From NCBI RefSeq assembly GCF_029360645.1, contig NZ_JARDUA010000006.1, forward strand, positions 1 to 64,000: a stretch of 64,000 nt of DNA, read 5' to 3'. Shown here one piece after another: positions 54,675-63,312 of the stretch. Under the pieces are notes generated by a model. That model saw nothing but the letters and a program-made list of their open reading frames with translations. It was not told the DNA's origin and did no database searches. Both the position numbers and the translations under genes were made by a program. The DNA is from Pontibacter litorisediminis. GTDB lineage: Bacteria; Bacteroidota; Bacteroidia; Cytophagales; Hymenobacteraceae. Position 1 is the stretch's first letter, and every line of letters begins with the position of its first letter.

Positions 54675-55976
54675 ATGATTGCCAAAAGTAAATTATGGGC
54701 TTCGCTGGGGCTGGCCTTGCTGCTGGGTACTGGCGCAGCCACCGCACAGGAGCAGCCGCACGTTTTTAAAGGAGCCCGCATCATTCCCGTGGTGGGGCAG
54801 CCTATCGAAAACGGTGTGCTGGTAGTGCAGCACGGAAAGATCACGGCCGTGGGCGCTGCCGACAAAGTGCGCATCCCTGGAAACGCTAAAGAGTTTGACG
54901 TGGCAGGCAAAGTGCTGATGCCCGGCCTGGTGGACACGCACTCGCACCTGGGCGAGGGCTCCGGCGGCGACGGCTCCGCTCCCTTACACCCAGACGTGCG
55001 CATCATCGACGCCATTAACCCGCTGAGCGATACCTTTAAACGGGCGCTGGCCGGAGGCATTACCACTGTGAACGTGATGCCGGGCTCGGGCCACCTGATG
55101 AGCGGGCAGACCGTGTACCTAAAAATGCGCGATGGCAAGACCATAGGCGACCTGACCTTCTGCGACGACGTGACCAACGGTATCTGCGGCGGCATGAAAA
55201 TGGCCAATGGTACCAACCCCATGAAATCCGCCCCCTTCCCCGGCACCCGCTCCAAATCTGCGGCCATGGCGCGCCAGCTCTTCCTGGATGCGCAGGCCTA
55301 CAACAAAAAAGTAAAGGCGGCCAAGGGCAAGGCCGATAAAATGCCGGAGCGCAAGCCCAACCTGGAGCCGCTGGTGGAGATCCTGGATGGCAAGCGCATT
55401 GTGCACTTTCACACCCACCGCTACGACGATGTGCTGACGGCCCTGCGCCTGCAGAAGGAGTTCGGCTTTAAGATGGTGCTGCACCACGTGAGCGAGGCCT
55501 GGAAAGCTGCCGACGAGATCGCCAAAGCCGGGGTGCCTGCCTCTATCATCACCCTCGACTCGCCGGGCGGAAAATCAGAAGCTGTGGAAGTAAGCAACGC
55601 CAACGGCGCCGTGCTGGAGAAGGCCGGCGTACTAACCGCCTTCCACACCGACGACGGCATTACAGACTCGCGCCTGTTCATGCGTAACGTGTCGCTGGCG
55701 GTGCGGGCAGGCATGAGCAAAGAAAAAGCTATTGAGGGCCTGACCATTGCCGGTGCCAAGATGCTGGAGCTGGACAGCCGCGTGGGCTCCCTGGAGAAAG
55801 GCAAGGACGCTGACTTTATCGTGTTGAGCGGCGAGCCTTTTAGTGTGCATACGAAGGTAGAGCAGACGTGGGTAGAGGGGCAGAAGCGCTTTGACCTGAG
55901 CAACCCGGAAGACAAGAAGTTTGCTACCGGCGGCTACAATGCCTACAGCGGAAGCCTGCACTACCACGCACATTAA
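54675..55976 (+). CDS. Secreted amidohydrolase
   Basis: 433-residue amidohydrolase-superfamily enzyme with a signal peptide (GAATA before QEQPH). The metal ligands are intact: H89-S-H91 in PGLVDTHSHLGEG, H246/H248 in VHFHTHRYDD, H270/H271 in MVLHHVSEAW, and D326 in FHTDDGIT. It resembles imidazolonepropionase/prolidase-like hydrolases of unknown substrate. The next gene is a degenerate paralogue 90 bases downstream. A TACCTTG box lies right at the ATG. Confidence 0.88.
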   Translation: MIAKSKLWASLGLALLLGTGAATAQEQPHVFKGARIIPVVGQPIENGVLVVQHGKITAVGAADKVRIPGNAKEFDVAGKVLMPGLVDTHSHLGEGSGGDGSAPLHPDVRIIDAINPLSDTFKRALAGGITTVNVMPGSGHLMSGQTVYLKMRDGKTIGDLTFCDDVTNGICGGMKMANGTNPMKSAPFPGTRSKSAAMARQLFLDAQAYNKKVKAAKGKADKMPERKPNLEPLVEILDGKRIVHFHTHRYDDVLTALRLQKEFGFKMVLHHVSEAWKAADEIAKAGVPASIITLDSPGGKSEAVEVSNANGAVLEKAGVLTAFHTDDGITDSRLFMRNVSLAVRAGMSKEKAIEGLTIAGAKMLELDSRVGSLEKGKDADFIVLSGEPFSVHTKVEQTWVEGQKRFDLSNPEDKKFATGGYNAYSGSLHYHAH

Positions 55977-56066
55977 TTGTTGACAAAGGAGTTTATGACA
56001 AAGGACTTGTCTGGAAAACTGTTTCTCTTTTGTCCTTTGCCAAATAGTCTTTCATCTTAGAAATAC

Positions 56067-57281
56067 ATGAAAAAACATATACAACTGGCTGCGGCCATAC
56101 TTGCCGGCGTGGCTATACTTGGCGGGCCGCAAGCCGTGGCGCAGATTGCCGTAAAAGGCGAAACAATTTATACTATGGCGGGCGCTCCTATAAAGAATGG
56201 GGTGGTGCTGCTAAAGGACGGTAAAATAGAGGCGGTGGGGGCCAACCTGCAGGTGCCGCAGAACTACAAAGTATACAATGCCAGAGTCGTGACGCCTGGC
56301 CTGGTAGATGCCCATACCTCGGTAGGCCTGGCCGGTATCTACAACATTCCGGCCGACCAGCAGCAGCTGGAGAAAACAGCGCCCATACAACCTGAGCTGC
56401 GCGCCATAGACTCGTACAACCCCAACGAGGAACTGATAGCGTGGGTGCGCAGCTATGGCGTGACAACTGTCAACACCGGCCATGGGCCCGGCGCCCTCAT
56501 CAGTGGGCAGACCATGGCGATCAAAACATCGCCCGAAGGATTCTCCACCCTGCTCGACACCACCAGCATGATCGCCTTTACCCTAGGGGCCACGGTAGGG
56601 GAGAACTACAACTCGCCAAAGACCTCGGCCAAAGGCATGGCCATGCTGCGGGCGGAGCTGCAGGCGGCGCAGGCTTATGCCAAGAAGATGGCTAACTCTG
56701 ACCTTAGCAAGCGCCCCGACCGCAACCTGAAGATGGACTACCTGTCGGACTTGCTGAACCGGAAGTATAAAACGCTGATCACGGCTAACCAGGCACACGA
56801 CATCATGGCGGCGCTGCGTCTGGCCAAAGAGTTTAACCTGGACCTGGTGCTGGACGGAGGAGCAGAAGCTTACCTATTGGTGGATGAGCTGAAGGCCGCC
56901 GGGGTGCCGGTTATACTTCACCCCACCATGGCGCGCTCGTACGGCGATAGCAAGAACATGTCGTTCGAAACGGCTGGGGTGCTGGCAAAAGCCGGTGTGC
57001 CGGTGGCGATACAGAGCGGCTTTGAGCAGTACGTACCCCGTGCCCGCGTTATACTTTTCGAGGCGAGTGTGGCTGTGGCCAATGGCATGAGCACCGACCG
57101 GGCGCTGGCCTCCATCACCTCCACACCGGCCAGCATACTTGGCCTGAGCAACCGTGTGGGCTCGTTGGAGAAAGGTAAGGATGCCGACCTGGTGCTGTTC
57201 GACGGCGACCCGTTTGAGTATACTTCGCATGTGTGCGCCGTGATGATTGACGGAAAAGTGGTGAGCGAGGAATGTAAATAG
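56067..57281 (+). CDS. Amidohydrolase-like protein lacking metal ligands
   Basis: 404-residue secreted paralogue of the preceding gene (signal peptide ending AVA before QIAVKG). The fold markers align closely (PGLVDAHTSVG, GNRxxSLEKGKDADL-type C-terminus), but every metal ligand is changed: HxH becomes H83-T-S85; HFHTH becomes TANQA; LHH becomes LDG; and FHTDDG becomes IQSGFE. It is therefore probably a pseudoenzyme, perhaps a structural or regulatory partner of its neighbour. The reading frame is intact and not decayed. Confidence 0.85.
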   Translation: MKKHIQLAAAILAGVAILGGPQAVAQIAVKGETIYTMAGAPIKNGVVLLKDGKIEAVGANLQVPQNYKVYNARVVTPGLVDAHTSVGLAGIYNIPADQQQLEKTAPIQPELRAIDSYNPNEELIAWVRSYGVTTVNTGHGPGALISGQTMAIKTSPEGFSTLLDTTSMIAFTLGATVGENYNSPKTSAKGMAMLRAELQAAQAYAKKMANSDLSKRPDRNLKMDYLSDLLNRKYKTLITANQAHDIMAALRLAKEFNLDLVLDGGAEAYLLVDELKAAGVPVILHPTMARSYGDSKNMSFETAGVLAKAGVPVAIQSGFEQYVPRARVILFEASVAVANGMSTDRALASITSTPASILGLSNRVGSLEKGKDADLVLFDGDPFEYTSHVCAVMIDGKVVSEECK

Positions 57282-57571
57282 CTTTTTGCTGATTTTTTAT
57301 ACTTTTACGGAGAAGTATAAGATGCTAGCGCAAGGTAGGACAAAGGCTTTTATAGCAAATGCAGGCACAACTTTTTGGGCTAGTTAAAGTATAGTTGGGA
57401 GCAAGCCCCTGCGCTTGCGCCACCATAAAGGTGCCTGCCATGCTATAGAAAACGCCGCGGTTTAAAGCCTGAAAAGGCTTTGCCGCTTTGGTAGATCCCC
57501 ATAATCTGAACAAAGGCTTTAGTAATATTTAGTTCTTCATTTTACATTCTACCCAAAAACTATCAAAACGA

Positions 57572-58630
57572 ATGAGTTACGAGAAAATCGTTTCGCTACT
57601 TGGTTCCGATGCTGAGAACCTGCTGCAGCACAAGAGCCAGACCATTTCCAAAGAGCAACTGCATGCGCCGGGCCCTGATTTCGTGGACAGGATATTTGCG
57701 CAGTCTAACCGCTCGCCGCAGGTGCTGCGCAGCCTGCAGCAGCTGTTTGACCACGGTCGCCTGGGCGGTACTGGTTATCTGTCCATCCTGCCAGTGGACC
57801 AGGGCATTGAGCATACCGCCGGTGCCTCTTTCGCGCCAAATCCTATTTACTTTGACCCGGAGAACATCATCAAACTAGCCATAGAGGGCGGCTGCAACGC
57901 GGTGGCTACCACGTTCGGCAACCTGGCCATGATGTCGCGGAAGTATGCGCACCGGATTCCGTTTGTGGTGAAGATCAACCATAACGAGCTGATGACTTAC
58001 CCTAACAAGTATGACCAGATCATGTTCGGCTCCGTGGATGAGGCCTGGAACCTGGGGGCGACAGCCGTGGGCGCCACCATTTACTTCGGTTCTGAGGAGT
58101 CGTCGCGCCAGATTATAGAGGTGGCCGAGGCCTTTGAGCGGGCGCACCAGCTGGGCATGGCCACTATTCTGTGGTGCTACACCCGCAACAACGCCTTCAA
58201 GAAAGACGGGGTGGACTACCACGTGGCCGCCGACCTGACGGCGCAGGCCAACCACTTGGGCGTCACCATCCAGGCAGACATCATCAAGCAGAAGCTGCCG
58301 GAGAACAACGGCGGCTTTAAGGCAATTGGCTTTGGCAAGACCAACGAGAAGATGTATACCGAACTCACCTCTGATAACCCGATTGACCTGACGCGTTACC
58401 AGGTGGCCAACTGCTACATGGGCCGCGCCGGCCTCATCAACTCCGGTGGCGAGTCTAAGGGAGCCTCTGACCTGGCGGATGCGGTGCGTACGGCTGTTAT
58501 CAACAAGCGTGCAGGCGGTATGGGGCTGATTTCCGGCCGCAAAGCATTCCAGAAGGACATGAACACAGGGGTGGAGCTGCTGAACGCGATTCAGGATGTG
58601 TACCTGGCAAATGAGATTACACTGGCGTAA
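57572..58630 (+). CDS. fbaB: Class I fructose-bisphosphate aldolase
   Basis: 352-residue DhnA-type (archaeal-like) class I aldolase. The Schiff-base Lys is K239 in [27 protein letters not shown] and [11 protein letters not shown] are family landmarks. It interconverts fructose 1,6-bisphosphate with the two triose phosphates. It is a single-gene unit closed by a GC-rich terminator. The 290 bases before it contain several AAGTATA words and no gene. Confidence 0.92.
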   Translation: MSYEKIVSLLGSDAENLLQHKSQTISKEQLHAPGPDFVDRIFAQSNRSPQVLRSLQQLFDHGRLGGTGYLSILPVDQGIEHTAGASFAPNPIYFDPENIIKLAIEGGCNAVATTFGNLAMMSRKYAHRIPFVVKINHNELMTYPNKYDQIMFGSVDEAWNLGATAVGATIYFGSEESSRQIIEVAEAFERAHQLGMATILWCYTRNNAFKKDGVDYHVAADLTAQANHLGVTIQADIIKQKLPENNGGFKAIGFGKTNEKMYTELTSDNPIDLTRYQVANCYMGRAGLINSGGESKGASDLADAVRTAVINKRAGGMGLISGRKAFQKDMNTGVELLNAIQDVYLANEITLA

Positions 58631-58664
58631 TTTGTAGCAGAACTGCTGATTATTACATATTTTT

Positions 58665-58715
58665 GTGGCCCGCCTTTGCTGAACCCTCTGGGTGGCTGGG
58701 GCGGGCCACTTTTTG
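58665..58715 (+). terminator. fbaB terminator
   Basis: GTGGCCCGCC (58665-58674) pairs with GGCGGGCCAC (58700-58709) and TTTTTGATTTT follows. Just beyond, TATACTTT-N5-AAAGTATA forms a small inverted repeat of the over-represented word. Confidence 0.8.
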
Positions 58716-58777
58716 ATTTTATACTTTGCTGTAAAGTATAGCCATAACTTTAATGTGCGGAAGCACGCTGTATAACT

Positions 58778-59677
58778 ATGATGCCTTGGTTTAAAAGAGC
58801 AGATAAAGGAATCCATACGCCAACAGAGCAAAAGAAGGAAACCCCGGACGGATTGTGGTACAAGTGCCCGAACTGCAAAACCGTGACAAGTATGGCCGAG
58901 CACCGCAAGAACCTGAACACCTGCGTGCAGTGCGACCACCACGACCGTATTGGCTCTAAAGAGTACTTTGCCATTCTGTTTGATGATAACGAGTTCACGG
59001 AGCTGGATGAGAACCTGACCTCTGGCGACCCGCTTGAGTTTGTGGACTCCAAGCCTTACCCGCAGCGCATCGCCTCCACGCAGAAGGCTACCGGCCTAAA
59101 GGATGCTGTACGCACTGCCTACGGTAAGATAAACGGCCAAAACCTGACCATTGCCTGTATGGACTTTGCGTTTATCGGGGGCTCAATGGGCTCGGTGGTA
59201 GGCGAGAAAATTGCCCGTGCCATCGACCATGCCCGCAAAACACGCACCCCTTTCCTGATGATCTCTAAGTCGGGTGGTGCGCGCATGATGGAGGCTGGCT
59301 TCTCGCTGATGCAGATGGCCAAAACCTCGGCCAAGCTGGCGCTGCTGAGCGAGGAGAAACTACCCTACATCTCCCTGCTAACAGACCCTACCACAGGCGG
59401 TGTGACCGCCTCCTACGCCATGCTGGGCGACTTTAACATAGCTGAGCCGGGTGCCCTGATCGGGTTTGCCGGCCCGCGTGTAATCAAAGAAACGATTGGC
59501 AAAGACCTGCCGAAAGGTTTCCAGAGCGCTGAGTTCGTGCTGGAGCACGGCTTCCTGGACTTCATCATCGACCGCAAGCAGTTGAAGAGCCGCCTGAGCG
59601 AACTGCTGAGCATGGTGCTGCTGCCCGAGGATGTAACCACTGCGCCAGAGGCAAAAAAAGCGGCGAAAGCATCCTAG
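58778..59677 (+). CDS. accD: Acetyl-CoA carboxylase carboxyltransferase subunit beta
   Basis: 299-residue AccD. An N-terminal Cys4 zinc ribbon (YKCPNCKTV and NTCVQCDHH, residues ~25-48) is followed by the crotonase-like carboxyltransferase domain with [32 protein letters not shown] and [12 protein letters not shown]. It catalyses transfer of CO2 from biotin to acetyl-CoA. The first two codons are both ATG. AccA is not in the window. A terminator follows. Confidence 0.96.
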   Translation: MMPWFKRADKGIHTPTEQKKETPDGLWYKCPNCKTVTSMAEHRKNLNTCVQCDHHDRIGSKEYFAILFDDNEFTELDENLTSGDPLEFVDSKPYPQRIASTQKATGLKDAVRTAYGKINGQNLTIACMDFAFIGGSMGSVVGEKIARAIDHARKTRTPFLMISKSGGARMMEAGFSLMQMAKTSAKLALLSEEKLPYISLLTDPTTGGVTASYAMLGDFNIAEPGALIGFAGPRVIKETIGKDLPKGFQSAEFVLEHGFLDFIIDRKQLKSRLSELLSMVLLPEDVTTAPEAKKAAKAS

Positions 59678-59700
59678 TTATCCTATAGCCTTAAGAAAAT

Positions 59701-59735
59701 AAAAGCCTGTTAGTGTTGCGCTAGCAGGCTTTTTT
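59701..59735 (+). terminator. accD terminator
   Basis: AAAAGCCTGTTAG and CTAGCAGGCTTTT form a 13-bp stem with one G-U pair, followed by TTTT. Position is 24 bases past the stop. Confidence 0.82.
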
Positions 59736-59909
59736 ATGGGCTGTGGCACAAAGTATAGCTTATATAGATATATCTTTAGCTAAATATTTGTGGCCCTCAG
59801 CGTACGATTTGGCACAAGACTTGCGTTTGCAGGTGAAAGCACTTGAAGTGCTGCTACTATACACTCAAACTAAAAAACAACAACACACATTTACCAAACC
59901 CTGATTAAC

Positions 59910-60656
59910 ATGAAATTTGTAAAACTATCCCTGAGCTCTATGCTGGCTGTTACGATGTTGTTTACATCCTGCAAAAGTACTGCACCAGTAGCAGGCTCTG
60001 ATAACACCGAGACGACTACCGCGCAAACGAAGCCTGCCGATGAGAAGAAAGGCATGAGCAAAACCACGAAGGGCGGTCTGATTGGTGCCGGTGGCGGTGC
60101 TGTACTTGGTGGACTGATCGGTAACAGGCTGGGTAATACAGCCGCAGGTGCCATTGTGGGTGCTGCCGTGGGTGGCGCCACAGGCGCTGTGATCGGTCGC
60201 CGCATGGACAAGCAGGCCGAGGAGCTGGAGAAATCTATGGAGAACGCCAATGTGGAGCGTGTGGGCGAGGCTATCCGTGTGAACTTCGACTCAGGCATAC
60301 TTTTCGCCGTGAACTCTGCCGAGCTGAGCGCTTCTGCCAAGCAAGACATCCAGAAGCTGGCTAAAACACTGCAGCAGTACCAAGGCACCGACGTGATCAT
60401 TGAGGGCCACACAGACAACACCGGCTCTTATGAGCTGAACCAGAAGCTGTCGGAGCGCCGTGCGCAGGCCGTGAAAAACTATGCCCAGAGCCTGGGTGTT
60501 GACGGCTCCCGACTGCAGGCCAAAGGCTACAGCTACGACCAGCCGATTGCCGACAACACCACAGTGGAAGGACGCCAGAAAAACCGCCGCGTGGAGATCA
60601 TCATTGTGGCTAACGAGGAGCTGAAGAAAGCCGCTGAGAACGGCCAGCTAGACTAA
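59910..60656 (+). CDS. OmpA-family lipoprotein, first tandem copy
   Basis: 248-residue lipoprotein (lipobox LFTSC). After a Thr/Lys-rich linker comes a glycine-zipper segment (GGLIGAGGGAVLGGLIGNRL and IVGAAVGGATGAVIGRRM, residues ~54-95), then an OmpA-like peptidoglycan-binding domain with VIIEGHTDNTGSYELNQKLS and NRRVEI. It resembles E. coli YiaD. It should link the membrane to peptidoglycan. A paralogue lies 300 bases downstream. Confidence 0.92.
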   Translation: MKFVKLSLSSMLAVTMLFTSCKSTAPVAGSDNTETTTAQTKPADEKKGMSKTTKGGLIGAGGGAVLGGLIGNRLGNTAAGAIVGAAVGGATGAVIGRRMDKQAEELEKSMENANVERVGEAIRVNFDSGILFAVNSAELSASAKQDIQKLAKTLQQYQGTDVIIEGHTDNTGSYELNQKLSERRAQAVKNYAQSLGVDGSRLQAKGYSYDQPIADNTTVEGRQKNRRVEIIIVANEELKKAAENGQLD

Positions 60657-60685
60657 GTTGCACCAAGCCGCGTCAATAAATTAAT

Positions 60686-60727
60686 CCAATGCCCGCTCCT
60701 TTTTAACAGGAGCGGGCATTGGTGTTT
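60686..60727 (+). terminator. Terminator between the OmpA paralogues
   Basis: A perfect 15-bp stem CCAATGCCCGCTCCT with its complement at 60708-60722, then TGTTTTTG. The rest of the 300-bp gap to the next gene carries a small GGATG/CATCC hairpin near 60917 and no gene. Confidence 0.8.
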
Positions 60728-60955
60728 TTGGGGCTGCTGTGGCAGGAAGGGGCCTTTGCAAAACTCAGTGCAGCGATTGTCGTTATAGGGGTATATCCGG
60801 TGACACAGCCCACTGGCCAGGCGTAAGGTGCAGGTAAACTGCCTCATAGCGCCGATTAAAAATATTCAACGGAAGTTTATATAACATTTTAAGAATATAG
60901 GCAGTAAAAGGGGCTGGATGTTGAGCATCCGGAACAGAAGTTAAAATTGATAACT

Positions 60956-61642
60956 ATGAAACACTTTAGGATTAACCTTTTTATTATAGCGATGATAGCC
61001 ACTTTGTTCAGTTCCTGTGCCTCTAGCCGTGAGGGCGGTGGCATGAGCAGAACAACGAAGGGCGGCATTATCGGTGCCGGTTCCGGTGCCGTTGTAGGTG
61101 GTGTGGTAGGCCGTGTGGCCGGTAATACAGCCGCAGGTGCAATTATTGGAGCTGCCGTGGGTGGCACAGCAGGTGCCCTGATTGGCCGCCATATGGACAA
61201 GCAGGCTGAAGAGCTGCAGCGCGACCTGGAGAATGCTCAGGTAGAGCGTGTAGGCGAGGGTATCAAGATTACCTTCAACTCTGGTATCCTGTTCCCAACA
61301 AACTCCGCCGAGCTGCAGTCTAACGCTAAGACTGAGATTTCGCAGCTGGCCCAGACGCTGAAGAAGTACCCTGATACTAACATTCTGATTGAAGGCCACA
61401 CGGACAACACCGGCAACAGAAGCATCAACCAGCCGCTGTCGGAGCGCCGTGCGCAGTCGGTGGCCAGTTACTTGTCTTCTATGGGCGTAGACCGTAGCCG
61501 CATGACAACCCAAGGTTATGCCGATGACCAGCCGATTGCCGACAACAGCACAACTGAAGGGCGCCAGCAGAACCGCCGCGTAGAGATTGCCATCTTCGCC
61601 AACGAGAAAATGAAGAAAGCCGCCGAGCGCGGAGATCTATAA
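60956..61642 (+). CDS. OmpA-family lipoprotein, second tandem copy
   Basis: 228-residue paralogue of the previous gene: lipobox LFSSC, glycine zipper (GAGSGAVVGGVVGRVAGNTA and IIGAAVGGTAGALIGRHM) and OmpA domain (ILIEGHTDNTGNRSINQPLS, ending NRRVEIAIFANEKMKKAAE). The linker is shorter. The frame opens at TTG 60947; ATG 60956 gives the natural MKHFRINLF start. Separate terminators imply separate transcription of the two copies. Confidence 0.92.
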   Translation: MKHFRINLFIIAMIATLFSSCASSREGGGMSRTTKGGIIGAGSGAVVGGVVGRVAGNTAAGAIIGAAVGGTAGALIGRHMDKQAEELQRDLENAQVERVGEGIKITFNSGILFPTNSAELQSNAKTEISQLAQTLKKYPDTNILIEGHTDNTGNRSINQPLSERRAQSVASYLSSMGVDRSRMTTQGYADDQPIADNSTTEGRQQNRRVEIAIFANEKMKKAAERGDL

Positions 61643-61685
61643 CAAGAGTTAAGTAGTAGTAGATTGATTGGATAATTGGTGATTG

Positions 61686-61720
61686 ACCAGCCGCACGGGG
61701 GTGCGGCTGGTTTTTTTTTG
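61686..61720 (+). terminator. Terminator after second OmpA gene
   Basis: ACCAGCCGCAC-GGGG-GTGCGGCTGGT followed by nine T. One of the clearest terminators in the window. Confidence 0.9.
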
Positions 61721-61824
61721 TGCATGTTGTGCTGGGGTTGCTCTACCGTACATAGTTGTTATCTGCAAATTGTTTCTGGCCAAGCGTTTGTTGTGGCTTT
61801 ATACTTTAGCAATAGGTTTCTGCC

Positions 61825-61925
61825 GTCGCTGTCGCGGACTTGCAGCCCGTGCCTTGTCTCGCTGTTCCGAACATCCTTGTCCGAAACCTCTCTGCTGCGG
61901 ATTTCCTGATCCGCGTGAAGCACAG
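61825..61925. repeat. REP-like palindrome cluster
   Basis: A run of short quasi-palindromes such as GCGGAT-N6-ATCCGC (about 61897-61914) and TTCCGAACA/TGTCCGAA. These match the form of Bacteroidota REP-like units often scattered between genes. Copy A of the dispersed repeat lacks this part. Confidence 0.55.
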
Positions 61926-61944
61926 TTTATGCCTGCCGGCCTTC

Positions 61945-62550
61945 CTAACGCAAATCTCTTGATTTGGGACTTCCCAATCATGTTGAGTATGAGACTCAAC
62001 TGGCTTGAAAAGACATACATATACTTTGGCTATACTTCATACTTCTCTGGCGCAAGCGTCCGCTTGTGCCGCTCTTAGCCGTTGCTCCCACTGCCTGAAT
62101 TAAACTTTCCCCCCCGCTGGCAGGGGCTTGCAGCTAGTGCTTTTCCTGTTGCTACTGCTTCCTGCAACTGGAAGTAAGCTATCCTCTCTAGCCACTCTTC
62201 ATCCTCCAGTCTTACATACCTATCGTTGCATCTCTGGCTTTGGTGCTCTCCAGCCCGAGAGGGCTCGTCTTGGGGGTAGGGGCCCTCGATAAGGGCATCG
62301 CGCTGTGTTCCCTCCTTGCCTCGCTTTGCTCAGCATGCCCTTGGCGGGCACCGGATCTCACAAGGCGCTCTTTTTCGAGGGCCCCTACCCCCACCCAAAA
62401 ACTGGGAACAGCTTTTGATAGCCAGAGCTGACAGAGCTTCAGCCAGATTCCCCTCCTCGGAGGGGCAGGGGTGGTTGGATCCGGTGTGGCAGAAAATACC
62501 ATCACGTGTTTTTAGGAGAGGGCCGGGGTAGGGTGAGACTCTCTTCTTCG
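61945..62550. repeat. Dispersed intergenic repeat, copy B
   Basis: Second, inverted copy of the ~600-bp block seen at 19070-19665. Landmarks in order: CGCAAATCTCTTGATTTGGG, GTTGAGT/ACTCAAC hairpin (61982-62000), GGCGCAAGCGTCCGCTTGTG, CCTGCAACTGGAAGTAAGC, GGGCATCGCGCTGTG, GATAGCCAGAGCTGAC and GCAGGGGTGGTTGGATC. It differs from copy A by two extra complementary arms (62271-62289 and 62375-62393). No coding frame is credible. With the region before it, the gene-free stretch runs from 61643 to 62582. Confidence 0.85.
62271..62393. repeat. Perfect 19-bp inverted repeat inside copy B
   Basis: Arms TGGGGGTAGGGGCCCTCGA (62271-62289) and its exact complement (62375-62393) enclose 85 bases. Transcribed, they would form a very stable stem. 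Copy A has the enclosed GGGCATCGCGCTGT and AAGGCGCTC words but neither arm. Confidence 0.8.
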
Positions 62551-62582
62551 CAGAGTTGTTACGGACGGCGTTTGTAGCTGCA

Positions 62583-63251
62583 TCATATTTCCTGCTTTCT
62601 TCTGATAAAGGCAAACGCCATGGCCATGGCTACCACTGCTCCGACAAAGGCCATAGCAACATCTTTCTGGGCATCCCAGATATCGCCCTGCATCCCCAGG
62701 AAAACCATACCTTGCTCTCCGCCACCGTAAACCCAGTCTGCCACTATCCACTCCACCAACTCATACAAAGCACTGGTGGAAAGTATAAGCTCCACGGGCA
62801 GGAGGTACGTTAATACTGGCCTCAGCTTAAAACCGTAAGCCAGCACCTCATGTATGGGGTAGGTAAGCAGCAGGCCGTAGCCCAGGTGCACCAGGCGGTC
62901 GTAGTGGTTGCGGGTAAAGCCTAACGCCCCCTTCAGCCACTCCCCAAAAGGGTTTTCGGCGTATTGGTACTGGCTGCCATACACGTGCAGCAGCAGGAAG
63001 AGGAAGATCAAAGTGTAGCTAAAATCGGAAAACCGGAAGATGTTGTAGAACGCCACCAAAAAGATAAGGAGCGAGAGCGTGAGCGTGCTCTCCAGCAGCC
63101 AGTTCTTCAGGTCTGGGGTAGTAAGCCCGGTGTAAATCCAAAATGCCCCGAACAGCACACTGTAAAGTATGTGTAGAGGCTGTTGCCGGTAGGTAAGTTT
63201 TGGTGTTGTAGTGGCAGGCATAGGTATAGCAACATTCCCAGAACCAATCAT
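62583..63251 (-). CDS. YjdF/DUF2238-like inner-membrane protein
   Basis: 222-residue protein with about six hydrophobic segments. DUF2238 landmarks are NHYDRLVHLGYGLLLTYPIHE, ALYELVEWIVADWV and FLGMQGDIWDAQKDVAMAF, near to those of E. coli YjdF; function unknown. The start could be ATG 63251 or the second ATG ten codons in. It runs toward copy B of the repeat and has no clear terminator of its own. Confidence 0.87.
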   Translation of the reverse strand: MIGSGNVAIPMPATTTPKLTYRQQPLHILYSVLFGAFWIYTGLTTPDLKNWLLESTLTLSLLIFLVAFYNIFRFSDFSYTLIFLFLLLHVYGSQYQYAENPFGEWLKGALGFTRNHYDRLVHLGYGLLLTYPIHEVLAYGFKLRPVLTYLLPVELILSTSALYELVEWIVADWVYGGGEQGMVFLGMQGDIWDAQKDVAMAFVGAVVAMAMAFAFIRRKQEI

Positions 63252-63312
63252 TCTGTTCTGCCCTTAAACTCCCGGAAGTACACTTTGTTTCGGGAGGGCG
63301 CCTTATTATGGC

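Noticed and set aside
57325..57513. 62-codon minus-strand frame before fbaB
   Set aside because: No motif, no promoter; the interval is better explained as ordinary intergenic DNA with several AAGTATA words.
60653..60847. 64-codon minus-strand frame between the OmpA genes
   Set aside because: It overlaps a terminator, has many Cys and Pro by chance, and lacks any start signal.
62240..62531. Small open frames within repeat copy B
   Set aside because: They are not shared in frame with copy A, contain the inverted arms, and show no protein-like composition.
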